This document shows positions 32,270-45,600 of a stretch of 64,000 nucleotides of DNA, piece after piece. The stretch lies in the NCBI GenBank assembly GCA_036417435.1, contig JAZAQT010000673.1, positions 496,001 through 560,000 of the forward strand. Reading direction: 5' to 3'. A program made the position numbers and the translations under genes. The notes beneath the pieces were generated by a model that made no database searches, had not been told where the DNA came from, and saw only the letters and a list, made by a program, of their open reading frames with translations. The first letter of the stretch is position 1. Every line of letters starts with the position of its first letter. This DNA is from Inia geoffrensis. Lineage: Eukaryota; Chordata; Mammalia; Artiodactyla; Iniidae.

Positions 32270-35200
32270 TTAGGTTTCGGGTGAGGGTCAGGGATAGAAT
32301 TCGGGTTAGGGTTAGGGAATGGGGAGATATTAGGGCACAGTTTAGGGTACCACAACGCTTAAGGTTTAGCGTACGTGTGAGGTCACTAGTTAGTGTTAGT
32401 GTACTGCTTATGATTAGGGCACGGGTGAGGGTAAGGCCTCGGAAGAGGGTCACGTTAAGGGTTAGGGTTAGGGTTAGGGTTAGGAAATGGGGATTGATTA
32501 GAATACAGGTTAGGGTACGGCAATGGCTTAGAGTTAGCGTACGTTAGAGGGCATGGGTTAGTGTTGATGTACTGGTTAAAATTAGGACACGGTTGAGGGT
32601 AAAGTTTCGGGTGAGTGTCATGGTTAGGTTTCAGGTTAGGGTTAGGGTTAGGGAATGGAGAGGGATTAGGGTACAGGTTAGGGTACGACAATGCTTAAGG
32701 GTTAGCATACGTTTGAGGGCATGAGTTAGTGTTTGTGTACTGGTTAAGTTTAGGGCATAGGTTAGGGTAGGGCATCGGAGGTGGGTCAGGTTTAGGGATG
32801 GGGTTAGGGTTAGGGTTAAGGAATGGGGAGTGATTAGGGTACAGTTTAGGGTACGACAACGATTAACGGTTAGCGTACGTGTGAGGGCACGAGTTAGTGT
32901 TGGTGTCCTGGTTAAGATTAGGGCACGGGTGAGGGTAAGGCTTCAGGTGAGGGTCAGGGTTAGGGTTAGGGTTAGGGTTAGGGAATGGGTATTGATTAGG
33001 GTACAGGTTAGGGTACGGCATTGGCTTAGGGTTAGCGTACGTTAGAGGGCATGGGTTAGTGTTGATGTAGTGGTTAAAATTAGGACACGGGTGAGGGTAA
33101 AGTTTCGGGTGAGTGTCATGTTTGGTTTCAGGTTAGGGTTAGGGTTAGGGAATGGAGAGGGATTAGGGTACACGTTAGGGTACCGCTGTGGTTTAGTGTT
33201 AACGTACGTGTGAGGGCACGAGTTAGTCTTGGTGTCCTTGTTAAGATTAGGGCACGGGTGAGGGTAAGGTTTTGGGTGAGGGTCAGGGTTAGGATTTGGG
33301 TTAGGGTTAGGGTTAGGGAATGGAGAGGGATTAGGGTACAGGTCAGGGTACAACAATGCTTAAGTGTTAGCGTAAGTGTGAGGGCACGAGTTAGTGTTGG
33401 TGTACTGGTTAAGACAAGGGCACCGATATGGGTAAGGCCTCGGAAAAGGGTCACGTTCACTGTTTCGCTTTGGGTTAGGGTTAGGGAATGGGGAGGGATT
33501 AGGGTACAGGATAGTGTACGACAATGCTTAAGAGTTAGCGTACGTTTGAGGGCATGAGTTAGTGTTTGTGTACTGGTTAAGGTTAGGGCATTGGTTAGGG
33601 TAGGGCATAGGAAGTGGGTCAGGTTTAGGGATGGGGTTAGGATTAGGGTTAAGGAATGGGGTGGGATTAGGGTACAATTTAGGGTACGACAACGCTTGAG
33701 GTTTAGCGTACGTGTGGGGGCATGAGTTAGTGTTGGTGTCCTGGTTAAGATTAGGGCACGGTTGAGGGTAAGGCTCCGGGTGAGGGTCAGGGTTAGGATT
33801 CGGGTTAGGGTTAGGTTTAGGGAATGGAGAGGGATTAGGGTACAGGTTAGGGTACGACAATGCTTAAGGGTTAGCGTAAGTGTGAGGGCACGAGTTTGTG
33901 TTGGTGTACTGGTTAAGACAAGGACACCGATGAGGGTAAGGCCTCGGAAAAGGGTCACCTTCAGGGTTTCGCTTAGGGTTAGGGTTAGGGAATGGGGAGG
34001 GATTAGGGTACAGGATAGTGTACGACAATGCTTAAGGGTTAGCGTACGTTTGAGGGCATTAGTTAGTGCTTGTGTACTGGTTAAGATTAGGGCATTTGTT
34101 AGGGTAGGGCATTGGAAGTGGGTCAGGTTTAGGGATGGGGTTAGGGTTAGGGTTAAGGAATGGGGATTGATTAGGGTACAATTTAGGGTACGACAACGCT
34201 TAAGGTTTAGCGTACGTGTGAGAGCACGAGTTAGTGTTGGTGTCCTGGTTAAGATTAGGGCACGGGTGAGGGTAAGGCTTCGGGTGAGAGTCATGGTTAG
34301 GATCCGTGTTAGGGTTAGGGTTAAGGAATGCAGAGGGACTAGGGTACAGCTTAGGATACGACAGTGCTTAAGGGTTAGCGTTTGTGTGAGGGCAAGGGTT
34401 AGTGTTAGTGTCCTGGTTAAGATTAGGGCACGGGTGAGGGTAAGGCTTCAGGTGAGGGTCAGGGTTAGGATTCGGGTTAGGGTTAGGGTTAGGGAATGGG
34501 GAGGGATTAGGGTACAGTTTAGGGTACGACAACGATTAAGGGGTAGCGTACGTGTGAGGGCACGTGTTAGTGTTGGTGTCCTGGTTAAGATTAGGGCACG
34601 GGTGAGGGTAAGGTTTCGGGTGACGGTCAGGGATAGAATTCGGGTTAGGGTTAGGGTTAGGGAATGGGGAGATATTAGGGCACAGTTTAGGGTACCACAA
34701 CGCTTAAGGTATAGAGTACGTGTGAGGTCACTAGGTAGTGTTAGTGTACTGCTTACGATTAGGGCACGGGTGAGGGTAAGGCCTCGGAAGAGGGTCACGT
34801 TAAGGGTTAGGGTTAGGGTTAGGGTTAGGGAATTGGGATTGATTAGGGTACAGGTTAGTGTACGGCAATGGCGTAGGGTTAGCGTACGTTAGAGGGCATT
34901 TGTTAGTGTTGATGTACTGGTTAAAATTACGACACTGGTGAGGGTAATGTTTCGGGTGAGTGTCATGGTTAGGTTTCAGGTTAGGGTTAGGGTTAGGGAA
35001 TGGAGAGGGATTAGGGTACAGGTTAGGGTACGACAATGCTTAAGGGTTAGCATAAGTGTGAGGGCACGAGTTAGTGTTGGTGTACTGGTTTAGACAAGGG
35101 CACCGATGAGGGTAAGGCCTCGGAAAAGGGTCACGTTCAGGGTTTCGCTTAGGGTTAGGGTTAGGGAATGGGGAGGGATAAGGGTACCGGATAGGGTACG

Positions 35201-35449
35201 ACAATGCTTAAGGGTTAGCGTACGTTTGAGGGCATGAGTTAGTGTTTGTGTACTGGTTAAGATTAGGGCATAGGTTAGGGTAGGGCATCGGAGGTGGGTC
35301 AGGTTTAGGGATGGGGTTAGGGTTAGGGTTAAGGAATGGGGAGTGATTAGGGTACAGTTTAGGGTACGACAACGATTAACGGTTAGCGTACGTGTGAGGG
35401 CACGAGTTTGTGTTGGTGTCCTGGTTAAGATTAGGGCACGGGTGAGGGT
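32270..35449 (+). repeat. 3.2-kb tandem duplication, unit 1
   Basis: This unit and the next are head-to-tail copies. From 32,680 on, each position recurs 3,347 bp downstream; from 32,270 to 32,690 the offset is 3,179, because unit 2 has one extra monomer of 168 bp. Rare shared alleles include gttgaggtttagc in an A monomer near 33,697, atccgtg near 34,302, and an altered E monomer with attacgacactgg near 34,926. Over the 2.8 kb with constant offset I noticed only a few substitutions, for example ccgatatggg here against ccgatgtggg. Confidence 0.87.
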
Positions 35450-38400
35450 TAGGTTTCGGGTGAGGGTCAGGGATAGAATTCGGGTTAGGGTTAGGGAATG
35501 GGGAGATATTAGGGCACAGTTTAGGGTACCACAACGCTTAAGGTTTAGCGTACGTGTGAGGTCACTAGTTAGTGTTAGTGTACTGCTTATGATTAGGGCA
35601 CGGGTGAGGGTAAGGCCTCGGAAGAGGGTCACGTTAAGGGTTAGGGTTAGGGTTAGGGTTAGGAAATGGGGATTGATTAGAATACAGGTTAGGGTACGGC
35701 AATGGCTTAGAGTTAGCGTACGTTAGAGGGCATGGGTTAGTGTTGATGTACTGGTTAAAATTAGGACACGGTTGAGGGTAAAGTTTCGGGTGAGTGTCAT
35801 GGTTAGGTTTCAGGTTAGGGTTAGGGTTAGGGAATGGAGAGGGATTAGGGTACAGGTTAGGGTACGACAATGCTTAAGGGTTAGCGTAAGTGTGAGGGCA
35901 CGAGTTAGTGTTGGTGTACTGGTTTAGACAAGGGCACCGATGAGGGTAAGGCCTCGGAAAAGGGTCACGTTCAGGGTTTCGCTTAGGGTTAGGGTTAGGG
36001 AATGGGGAGGGATAAGGGTACCGGATAGGGTACGACAATGCTTAAGGGTTAGCATACGTTTGAGGGCATGAGTTAGTGTTTGTGTACTGGTTAAGTTTAG
36101 GGCATAGGTTAGGGTAGGGCATCGGAGGTGGGTCAGGTTTAGGGATGGGGTTAGGGTTAGGGTTAAGGAATGGGGAGTGATTAGGGTACAGTTTAGGGTA
36201 CGACAACGATTAACGGTTAGCGTACGTGTGAGGGCACGAGTTAGTGTTGGTGTCCTGGTTAAGATTAGGGCACGGGTGAGGGTAAGGCTTCAGGTGAGGG
36301 TCAGGGTTAGGGTTAGGGTTAGGGTTAGGGAATGGGTATTGATTAGGGTACAGGTTAGGGTACGGCATTGGCTTAGGGTTAGCGTACGTTAGAGGGCATG
36401 GGTTAGTGTTGATGTAGTGGTTAAAATTAGGACACGGGTGAGGGTAAAGTTTCTGGTGAGTGTCATGTTTGGTTTCAGGTTAGGGTTAGGGTTAGGGAAT
36501 GGAGAGGGATTAGGGTACACGTTAGGGTACCGCTGTGGTTTAGTGTTAACGTACGTGTGAGGGCACGAGTTAGTCTTGGTGTCCTTGTTAAGATTAGGGC
36601 ACGGGTGAGGGTAAGGTTTTGGGTGAGGGTCAGGGTTAGGATTTGGGTTAGGGTTAGGGTTAGGGAATGGAGAGGGATTAGGGTACAGGTCAGGGTACAA
36701 CAATGCTTAAGTGTTAGCGTAAGTGTGAGGGCACGAGTTAGTGTTGGTGTACTGGTTAAGACAAGGGCACCGATGTGGGTAAGGCCTCGGAAAAGGGTCA
36801 CGTTCACTGTTTCGCTTTGGGTTAGGGTTAGGGAATGGGGAGGGATTAGGGTACAGGATAGTGTACGACAATGCTTAAGAGTTAGCGTACGTTTGAGGGC
36901 ATGAGTTAGTGTTTGTGTACTGGTTAAGGTTAGGGCATTGGTTAGGGTAGGGCATAGGAAGTGGGTCAGGTTTAGGGATGGGGTTAGGATTAGGGTTAAG
37001 GAATGGGGTGGGATTAGGGTACAATTTAGGGTACGACAACGCTTGAGGTTTAGCGTACGTGTGGGGGCATGAGTTAGTGTTGGTGTCCTGGTTAAGATTA
37101 GGGCACGGTTGAGGGTAAGGCTCCGGGTGAGGGTCAGGGTTAGGATTCGGGTTAGGGTTAGGTTTAGGGAATGGAGAGGGATTAGGGTACAGGTTAGGGT
37201 ACGACAATGCTTAAGGGTTAGCGTAAGTGTGAGGGCACGAGTTTGTGTTGGTGTACTGGTTAAGACAAGGACACCGATGAGGGTAAGGCCTCGGAAAAGG
37301 GTCACCTTCAGGGTTTCGCTTAGGGTTAGGGTTAGGGAATGGGGAGGGATTAGGGTACAGGATAGTGTACGACAATGCTTAAGGGTTAGCGTACGTTTGA
37401 GGGCATTAGTTAGTGCTTGTGTACTGGTTAAGATTAGGGCATTTGTTAGGGTAGGGCATTGGAAGTGGGTCAGGTTTAGGGATGGGGTTAGGGTTAGGGT
37501 TAAGGAATGGGGATTGATTAGGGTACAATTTAGGGTACGACAACGCTTAAGGTTTAGCGTACGTGTGAGAGCACGAGTTAGTGTTGGTGTCCTGGTTAAG
37601 ATTAGGGCACGGGTGAGGGTAAGGCTTCGGGTGAGAGTCATGGTTAGGATCCGTGTTAGGGTTAGGGTTAAGGAATGCAGAGGGACTAGGGTACAGCTTA
37701 GGATACGACAGTGCTTAAGGGTTAGCGTTTGTGTGAGGGCAAGGGTTAGTGTTAATGTCCTGGTTAAGATTAGGGCACGGGTGAGGGTAAGGCTTCAGGT
37801 GAGGGTCAGGGTTAGGATTCGGGTTAGGGTTAGGGTTAGGGAATGGGGAGGGATTAGGGTACAGTTTAGGGTACGACAACGATTAAGGGGTAGCGTACGT
37901 GTGAGGGCACGTGTTAGTGTTGGTGTCCTGGTTAAGATTAGGGCACGGGTGAGGGTAAGGTTTCGGGTGACGGTCAGGGATAGAATTCGGGTTAGGGTTA
38001 GGGTTAGGGAATGGGGAGATATTAGGGCACAGTTTAGGGTACCACAACGCTTAAGGTATAGAGTACGTGTGAGGTCACTAGGTAGTGTTAGTGTACTGCT
38101 TACGATTAGGGCACGGGTGAGGGTAAGGCCTCGGAAGAGGGTCACGTTAAGGGTTAGGGTTAGGGTTAGGGTTAGGGAATTGGGATTGATTAGGGTACAG
38201 GTTAGTGTACGGCAATGGCGTAGGGTTAGCGTACGTTAGAGGGCATTTGTTAGTGTTGATGTACTGGTTAAAATTACGACACTGGTGAGGGTAATGTTTC
38301 GGGTGAGTGTCATGGTTAGGTTTCAGGTTAGGGTTAGGGTTAGGGAATGGAGAGGGATTAGGGTACAGGTTAGGGTACGACAATGCTTAAGGGTTAGCAT

Positions 38401-38796
38401 AAGTGTGAGGGCACGAGTTAGTGTTGGTGTACTGGTTTAGACAAGGGCACCGATGAGGGTAAGGCCTCGGAAAAGGGTCACGTTCAGGGTTTCGCTTAGG
38501 GTTAGGGTTAGGGAATGGGGAGGGATAAGGGTACCGGATAGGGTACGACAATGCTTAAGGGTTAGCGTACGTTTGAGGGCATGAGTTAGTGTTTGTGTAC
38601 TGGTTAAGATTAGGGCATAGGTTAGGGTAGGGCATCGGAGGTGGGTCAGGTTTAGGGATGGGGTTAGGGTTAGGGTTAAGGAATGGGGAGTGATTAGGGT
38701 ACAGTTTAGGGTACGACAACGATTAACGGTTAGCGTACGTGTGAGGGCACGAGTTTGTGTTGGTGTCCTGGTTAAGATTAGGGCACGGGTGAGGGT
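35450..38796 (+). repeat. 3.35-kb tandem duplication, unit 2
   Basis: This is the second unit of the tandem pair, one monomer longer than the first near 35,870-36,040. Single-base differences from unit 1 include ttctggtgag near 36,454 and gttaatgtcc near 37,754. The join between the units is near 35,450 within a C monomer: unit 1 runs into a C tail (ggtgagggttagg) at the point where unit 2 runs into caggtgagggtcaggg. Confidence 0.87.
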
Positions 38797-40370
38797 AAGG
38801 CTTCAGGTGAGGGTCAGGGTTAGGGTTAGGGTTAGGGTTAGGGAATGGGTATTGATTAGGGTACAGGTTAGGGTACGGCATTGGCTTAGGGTTAGCGTAC
38901 GTTAGAGGGCATGGGTTAGTGTTGATGTACTGGTTAAAATTAGGACACGGGTGAGGGTAAAGTTTCGGGTGAGTGTCATGTTTGGTTTCAGGTTAGGGTT
39001 AGGGTTAGGGAATGGAGAGGGATTAGGGTACACGTTAGGGTACCGCTGTGGTTTAGTGTTAACGTACGTGTGAGGGCACGAGTTAGTCTTGGTGTCCTGG
39101 TTAAGATTAGGGCACGGGTGAGGGTAAGGTTTTGGGTGAGGGTCAAGGTTAGGATTTGGGTAAGGGTTAGGGTTAGGGAATGGAGAGGGATTAGGGTACA
39201 GGTCAGGGTACGACAATGCTTAAGTGTTAGCGTAAGTGTGAGGGCACGAGTTAGTGTTGGTGTACTGGTTAAGACAAGGGCACCGATGTGTGTAAGGCCT
39301 CGGAAAAGGGTCACGTTCACTGTTTCGCTTTGGGTTAGGGTTAGGGAATGGGGAGGGATTAGGGTACAGGATAGTGTACGACAATGCTTAAGAGTTAGCG
39401 TACGTTTGAGGGCATGAGTTAGTGTTTGTGTACTGGTTAAGGTTAGGGCATTGGTTAGGGTAGGGCATAGGAAGTGGGTCAGGTTTAGGGATGGGGTTAG
39501 GATTAGGGTTAAGGAATGGGGTGGGATTAGGGTACAATTTAGGGTACGACAACGCTTAAGGTTTAGCGTACGTGTGGGGGCACGAGTTAGTGTTGGTGTC
39601 CTGGTTAAGATTAGGGCACGGTTGAGGGTAAGGCTTCGGGTGAGGGTCAGGGTTAGGATTCGGGTTAGGGTTAGGGTTAGGGAATGGAGAGGGATTAGGG
39701 TACAGGTTAGGGTACGACAATGCTTAAGTGTTAGCGTAAGTGTGAGGGCACGAGTTTGTGTTGGTGTACTGGTTAAGACAAGGACACCGATGAGGGTAAG
39801 GCCTCGGAAAAGGGTCAACTTCAGGGTTTCGCTTAGGGTTAGGGTTAGGGAATGGGGAGGGATTAGGGTACAGGATAGTGTACGACAATGCTTAAGGGTT
39901 AGCGTACGTTTGAGGGCATTAGTTAGTGCTTGTGTACTGGTTAAGATTAGGGCATTGGTTAGGGTAGGGTATTGGAAGTGGGTCAGGTTTAGGGATGGGG
40001 TTAGGGTTAGGGTTAAGGAATGGGGATTAATTAGGGTACAATTTAGGGTACGACAACGCTTAAGGTTTAGCGTACGTGTGAGAGCACGAGTTAGTGTTGG
40101 TGTACTGGTTAAGATTAGGGCACGGGTGAGGGTAAGGCTTCGGGTGAGGGTCAGGGTTAGGATTCGTGTTAGGTTTAGGGTTAAGGAATGCAGAGGGATT
40201 AGGGTACAGCTTAGGATACCACAGTGCTTAAGGGTTAGCGTTTGTGTGAGGGCAAGGGTTACTGTTAGTGTTCTGGTTAAGATTAGGGCACGGGTGAGGG
40301 TAAGGCTTCAGGTGAGGGTCAGGGTTAGGATTCGGGTTAGGGTTAGGTTAGGGAATGGGGAGGGTTTAGG
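38797..40370 (+). repeat. Partial third copy of the 3.3-kb tandem
   Basis: From 38,797 the sequence follows 36,284-37,857 (offset about 2,513 bp, close to 15 monomers). It shares the E monomer with gggtattgatt, the G with ttcactg and the H with gggcataggaag. It has more private changes than units 1 and 2 have between them, for example gtcaaggttagg near 39,142 and gggtaagg near 39,160. So it is an older copy, or one that is not being homogenised with the others. Confidence 0.78.
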
Positions 40371-42690
40371 GTACAGTTTAGGGTACCACAACGCTTAAGG
40401 TTTAGCGTACGTGTGAGGTCACTAGTTAGTGTTAGTGTACTGCTTACGATTAGGGCACGGGTGAGGGTAAGGCCTCGGAAGAGGGTCACGTTAAGGGTTA
40501 GGGTTAGGGTTAGGGTTAGGGAATGGGGATTGATTAGGGTACAGGTTAGTGTACGGCAATGGCTTAGGGTTAGCGTACGTTAGAGGGCATGGTTTAGTGT
40601 TGATGTACTGGTTAAAATTAGGACACGGGTGACGGTGAAGTTTCGGGTGAGTGTCATGGTTAGGTTTCAGGTTAGGGTTAGTGTTAGGGAATGGAGAGGG
40701 ATTAGGGTACAGGTTAGGGTACCGCTGCGGTTTAGTGTTAGCGTATGTGTGAGAGCACGTGTTAGTCTTGGTGTCCTGGTTAAGATTAGGGCACGGTTCA
40801 GTGTAAGGCTTCGGGTGAGGGTCAGGGTTAGGATTCGGGTTAGGGTTAGGGTTAGGGAATGGAGAGGGATTAGGGTACAGGTTAGGGTACGACAATGCTT
40901 AAGGGTTAGCGTAAGTGTGAGGGCACGAGTTAGTGTTGGTGTACTAGGTAAGACAAGGGCACCGATGAGGGTAAGGCCTCGGAAAAGGGTCACGTTCAGG
41001 GTTTCGCTTAGGGTTAGGGTTAGGGAATGGGGAGGGATTAGGGTACAGGATAGGGTACGACAATGCTTAAGGGTTAGCCTACGTTTGAGGGCATGAGTTA
41101 GTGCTTCTGTACTGGTTAAGATTAGGGCATTGCTTAGGGTTGGGCATCGGAAGTGGGTCAGGTTTAGGGATGGGGTTAGGGTTAGGGTTAAGGAATGGGG
41201 AGGGTTTAGGGTACAATTTACGGTACGACAACGGTAAAGGTTTAGCGTACGTGTGAGGGCACGAGTTAGTGTTGGTGTCCTGGTTAAGATTAGGGCACGG
41301 GTGAGGGTAAGGCTTCAGGTGAGGGTCAGGGTTAGGATTCGGGTTAGGGTTAGGGTTAAGGAATGCAGAGGGAGTAGGGTACAGCTTAGGGTACGACAGT
41401 GCTTAAGTGTTAGCGTTCGTGTGAGGGCAAGGGTTAGTGTTAGTGTCCTGGTTAAGATTAGGGCACGGGTGAGGGTAAGGCTTCAGGTGAGGGTCAGGGT
41501 TAGGATTCGGGTTAGGCTTAGGGTTAGGGAATGGGGAGTTATTAGGGCCCAGTTTAGGGTACCACAACGCTTAAGGTTTAGCGTACGTGTGAGATCACTA
41601 GTTAGTGTTAGTGTATTGCTTACGATTAGGGCACGGGTGAGGGTAAGGCCTCGGAAGAGGGTCACCTTAAGGGTTAGGGTTAGGGTTAGGGTTAGGGAAT
41701 GGGGATTGATTAGGGTACAGGTTAGGGTACGGCAATGGCTTAGGGTTAGCGTACGTTACAGGGCATGGTTTAGTGTTGATGTACTGGTTAAAATTAGGAC
41801 ACGGGTGGGGGTGAAGTTTCGGGTGAGTGTCATGGTTAGGTTTCAGGTTAGGGTTAGGGTTAGGGAAGGGCGAGGGATTAGGGTACAGGTTAGGGTACCA
41901 CTGCGGTTTAGTGTTAGCGTACGTGTGAGGGTACGAGTTAGTCTTGGTGTCCTGGTTAAGATTAGGGCACGGGTGAGGGTAAGGCTTCGGGTGAGGGTCA
42001 GGGTTAGGATTCGGGTTAGGGTTAGGGTTAGGCAATGGAAAGGGATTAGGGTACAGGTCAGGGTACGACAATGCTTAAGGGTTAGCGTAAGTGTGAGGGC
42101 ACGAGTTAGTGTTGGTGTACTGGTTAAGACAAGGGCACCGATGAGAGTAAGGCCTCGGAAAAGGGTCACGTTCAGGGTTTCGGTTCGGGTTAGGGTTAGG
42201 GAATGGGGAGGGATTAGGGTACAGGATAGGGTACGACAATGCTTAAGGGTTAGCGTACGTTTGAGGGCATGAGTTAGTGCTTCTGTAGTGGTTAAGAGTA
42301 GGGCATTGGTTAGGGTAGGGCTTCGGAAGTGGGTCAGGTTTAGGGATGGGGTTAGGGTTAGGGTTAAGGAATGGGGAGGGTTTAGGGTACAATTTAGGGT
42401 ACGACAACGCTAAAGGTTGAGCGTACGTGTGAGGTCACGAGTTAGTGTTGGTGTACTGCTTATGATTAGGGCACGTGTGAGTGTAAGGTCTCGGAAGAGG
42501 GTCACGTTAAGGGTTAGGGTTAGGGTTAGGGTTAGGGAATGGGGATTGATTAGGGTACAGGTTATGGTACGGCAGTGGCTTAGGGTTAGCGTACGTTAGA
42601 GGGCATGGGTTAGTGTTGATGTACTCGTTAAAATTAGGACACGGGTGAGGGTAAAGTTTCGGGTGAGTGTCATGTTGAGGTTTCAGGTTA
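40371..42690 (+). repeat. Mosaic monomers with no simple higher-order period
   Basis: There is no gene here. D, E, F, G, H, A, B, D, E, F, G and H monomers follow each other, then a hybrid near 42,417 that begins like A (aacgctaaaggttgag) and ends like D (actgcttatgattagg, then aaggtctcgg). That hybrid recurs near 54,837 (offset 12,420). D monomers near 41,535 carry gagttattagggccc, an allele seen again near 46,070 and 50,100. Confidence 0.72.
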
Positions 42691-45600
42691 GGGTTAGGGT
42701 TAGGGAATGGAGAGGGATTAGGGTACAGGTTAGGGTACCGCTGCGGTTTAGTGTTAGCGTACGTGTGAGGGCATGAGTTAGTGTTTGTGTACTGGTTAAG
42801 ATTAGGGCATTGGTTAGGGTAGGGCATCGGAAGTCGGTCAGGTTTAGGGATGGGGTTAGGTTTAGGGTTAAGGAATGAGTAGGGATTAGGGTACAATTTA
42901 GGGTACGACAACGCTTAAGGTTTAGCGTACGTGTGAGGGCAAGAGTTAGTGTTGGTGTCCTGGTTAAGATTAGGGTACGTGTGAGGGTAAGGTTTCGGGT
43001 GAGGGTCAGGGTTAGGATTCGGGTTAGGGTTAAGGAATGCAGAGGCATTAGGGTACAGCTTAGGGTACGACAGTGCTTAAGGGTTAGCGTTCGTGTGAGG
43101 GCACGAGATAGTGTTGGTATCCTGGTTAAGACAAGGGCACCGATGAGGGTAAGGCCTCGGAAAACGGTCACGTTCAGGGTTTCGCTAAGGGTTAGGGTTA
43201 GGGAATGTGGAGGGATTAGGGTACAGGATAGGGTACGACAATGCTTAAGGGTTAGTGTACGTTTGAGGGCATGAGTTAGTGTTTGTGTACTGGTTAAGAT
43301 TAGGGCATTGGTTAGGGTAGGGCATCGGAAGTGGGTCAGGTTTAGGGATGGGGTTAGGGTTAGGGTTAAGGAATGGGAAGGGATTAGGGTACAATTTAGG
43401 TTACGACAACGCTTAAAGTTTAGCGTACGTGTGAGGGCAAGAGTTAGTGTTGGTGTCCTGGTTAAGATTAGGGCACGGGTGAGGGCAAGGCTTCGCGTGA
43501 GGGTCAGGGTTAGGATTCGGGTTAGGGTTAGTGTTAAGGAATGCAGAGGCATTAGGGTACAGCTTAGGGTACGACAGTGCCTAAGGTTTAGCGTTCTTGT
43601 TAGGGCAAGGGTTAGTGTTAGTATTCTCGTTAAGATTAGGGCACGGGTGAGGGTAAGGCTTCAGGTGAGGGTCAGGGTTAGGATTCGGGTTACGGTTAGG
43701 GTTAGGGAATGGGGAGGGATTAGGGTACAGTTTATGGTCCGACAACGATTAAGGGTTAGCGTACGTGTGAGGGCACGAGATAGTGTTGGTGTCCTGGTTA
43801 AGATTAGGGCACGGGTGAGGGTAAGGCTTCAGGTGAGGGTCAGGGATAGAATTCGGGTTAGGGTTAGGGTTAGGGAATGGGGAGATATTAGGGCACAGTT
43901 TAGGGTACCACAACGCTTAAGGTTTAGCATACGTGTGAGGTCACTAGTTAGTGTTAGTGTACTGCTTGCGATTAGGGCACGGGTGAGGGTAAGGCCTCGG
44001 AAGAGGGTCACGTTAAGGGTTAGGGTTAGGGTTAGGTTTAGGGAATAGGGATTAATTAGGGTACAGGTTAGGGTAAGGCAATGGCTTAGGGATTGCGTAC
44101 GTTAGAGGGCATGGGTTAGTGTTGATGTATTGGTTAAAATTAGGACACGGGTGAGGGTAAAGTTTCGGGTGAGTGTCATGGTTAGGTTTCAGGTTAGGGT
44201 TAGGGTTAGGGAATGGAGAGGGATTAGGGTACACGTTAGGGTACCGCAGTGGTTTAATGTTAACGTACGTGTGAGGGCACGAGTTAGTCTTGGTGTCCTG
44301 GTTAATATTAGGGCACGGGTGAGGGTAAGGCTTCGGGTGAGGGTCAGGGTTAGGATTCGGGTCAGGGTTAGGGTTAGGGAATGGAGAGGGATTAGGGTAC
44401 AGGTTAGGGTACGACAATGCTTAATGGTTAGCGTAAGTGTGAGGGCACGAGTTAGTGTTGGTGTACTGGTTAAGACAAGGACACCGATGAGGGTAAGGCC
44501 TCGGAAAAGGGTCACGTTCAGGCTTTCGCTTAGGGTTAGGGTTAGGGAATGGGGAGGGATTAGGGTACAATTTAGGGTACGACAACGCTTAAGCTTTAGC
44601 GTACGTGTGAGGGCACGAGTTAGTGTTGGTGTCCTGGTTAAGATTAGGGCACGGGTGAGGGTAAGGCTTCGGGTGAGGGTCAGGGTTAGGATTCGGGTTA
44701 GGGTTAGGGTTAAGGAATGCAGAGGGATTAGGGTACAGCTTAGGATACGACAGTGCTTAAGGGTTAGCGTTCGTTTGAGGGCCTGAGTTAGTGTTAGTGT
44801 CCTGGTTAAGATTAGGCCACGGGTGAGGGTAAGGCTTCAGGTGAGGGTCAGGGTTAGGATTTGGGTTAGGGTTAGGGTTAGGGAATGGGGAGGGATTAGG
44901 GTACAGTTTAGGGTACGACAAGGATTAAGGGTTAGCGTACGTGTGAGGGCACGAGTTAGTGTTGGTGTCCTGGTTAAGATTAGGGCACGGGTGAGGGTAA
45001 GGTTTCGGGTGAGGGTCAGGGATAGAATTCGGGTTAGGGTTAGGGTTAGGGAATGGGGAGATATTAGGGCACAGTTTAGGGTACCACAACGCTTAAGGTT
45101 TAGCGTACATGTGAGGTCACTAGTTAGTGTTAGTGTACTGCTTACGATTAGGCCACGGGTGAGGGTAAGGCCTCGGAAGAGGGTCACGTTAAGGGTTAGG
45201 GTTAGGGTTAGGGTTAGGAAATGGGGATTGATTAGGGTACAGGTTAGGGTACGGCAATGGCTTAGGGTTAGCGTACGTTAGAGGGCATGGGTTAGTGTTG
45301 ATGTACTGGTTAAAATTAGGACACGGGTGAGGGTAAAGTTTTGGGTGAATGTCATGGTTAGGTTTCAGGTTAGGGTTAGGGTTAGGGAGTGGAGAGGGAT
45401 TAGGGTACAGGTTAGGGAACCGCTGCGGTTTAGTGTTAGCGTACGTGTGAGGGCACGAGTTAGTCTTGGTGTCCTGGTTAAGATTAGGGAACGGGTGAGG
45501 GTAAGGCTTCGGGTGAGGGTCAGAGTTAGTATTCGGGTTAGGGTTAGGGTTAGGGAATGGAGAGGGATTAGGGTACTGGTTAGGGTACGACAATGCCTAA

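Noticed and set aside
33762..34892. Long + strand open frames rich in Val-Arg as protein genes
   Set aside because: The frame is a by-product of in-register hexamers (GTT-AGG). The peptides have no domain, the frames overlap others on the opposite strand, and their ends follow monomer types E and H. No promoter, splice or initiation context sets them apart.
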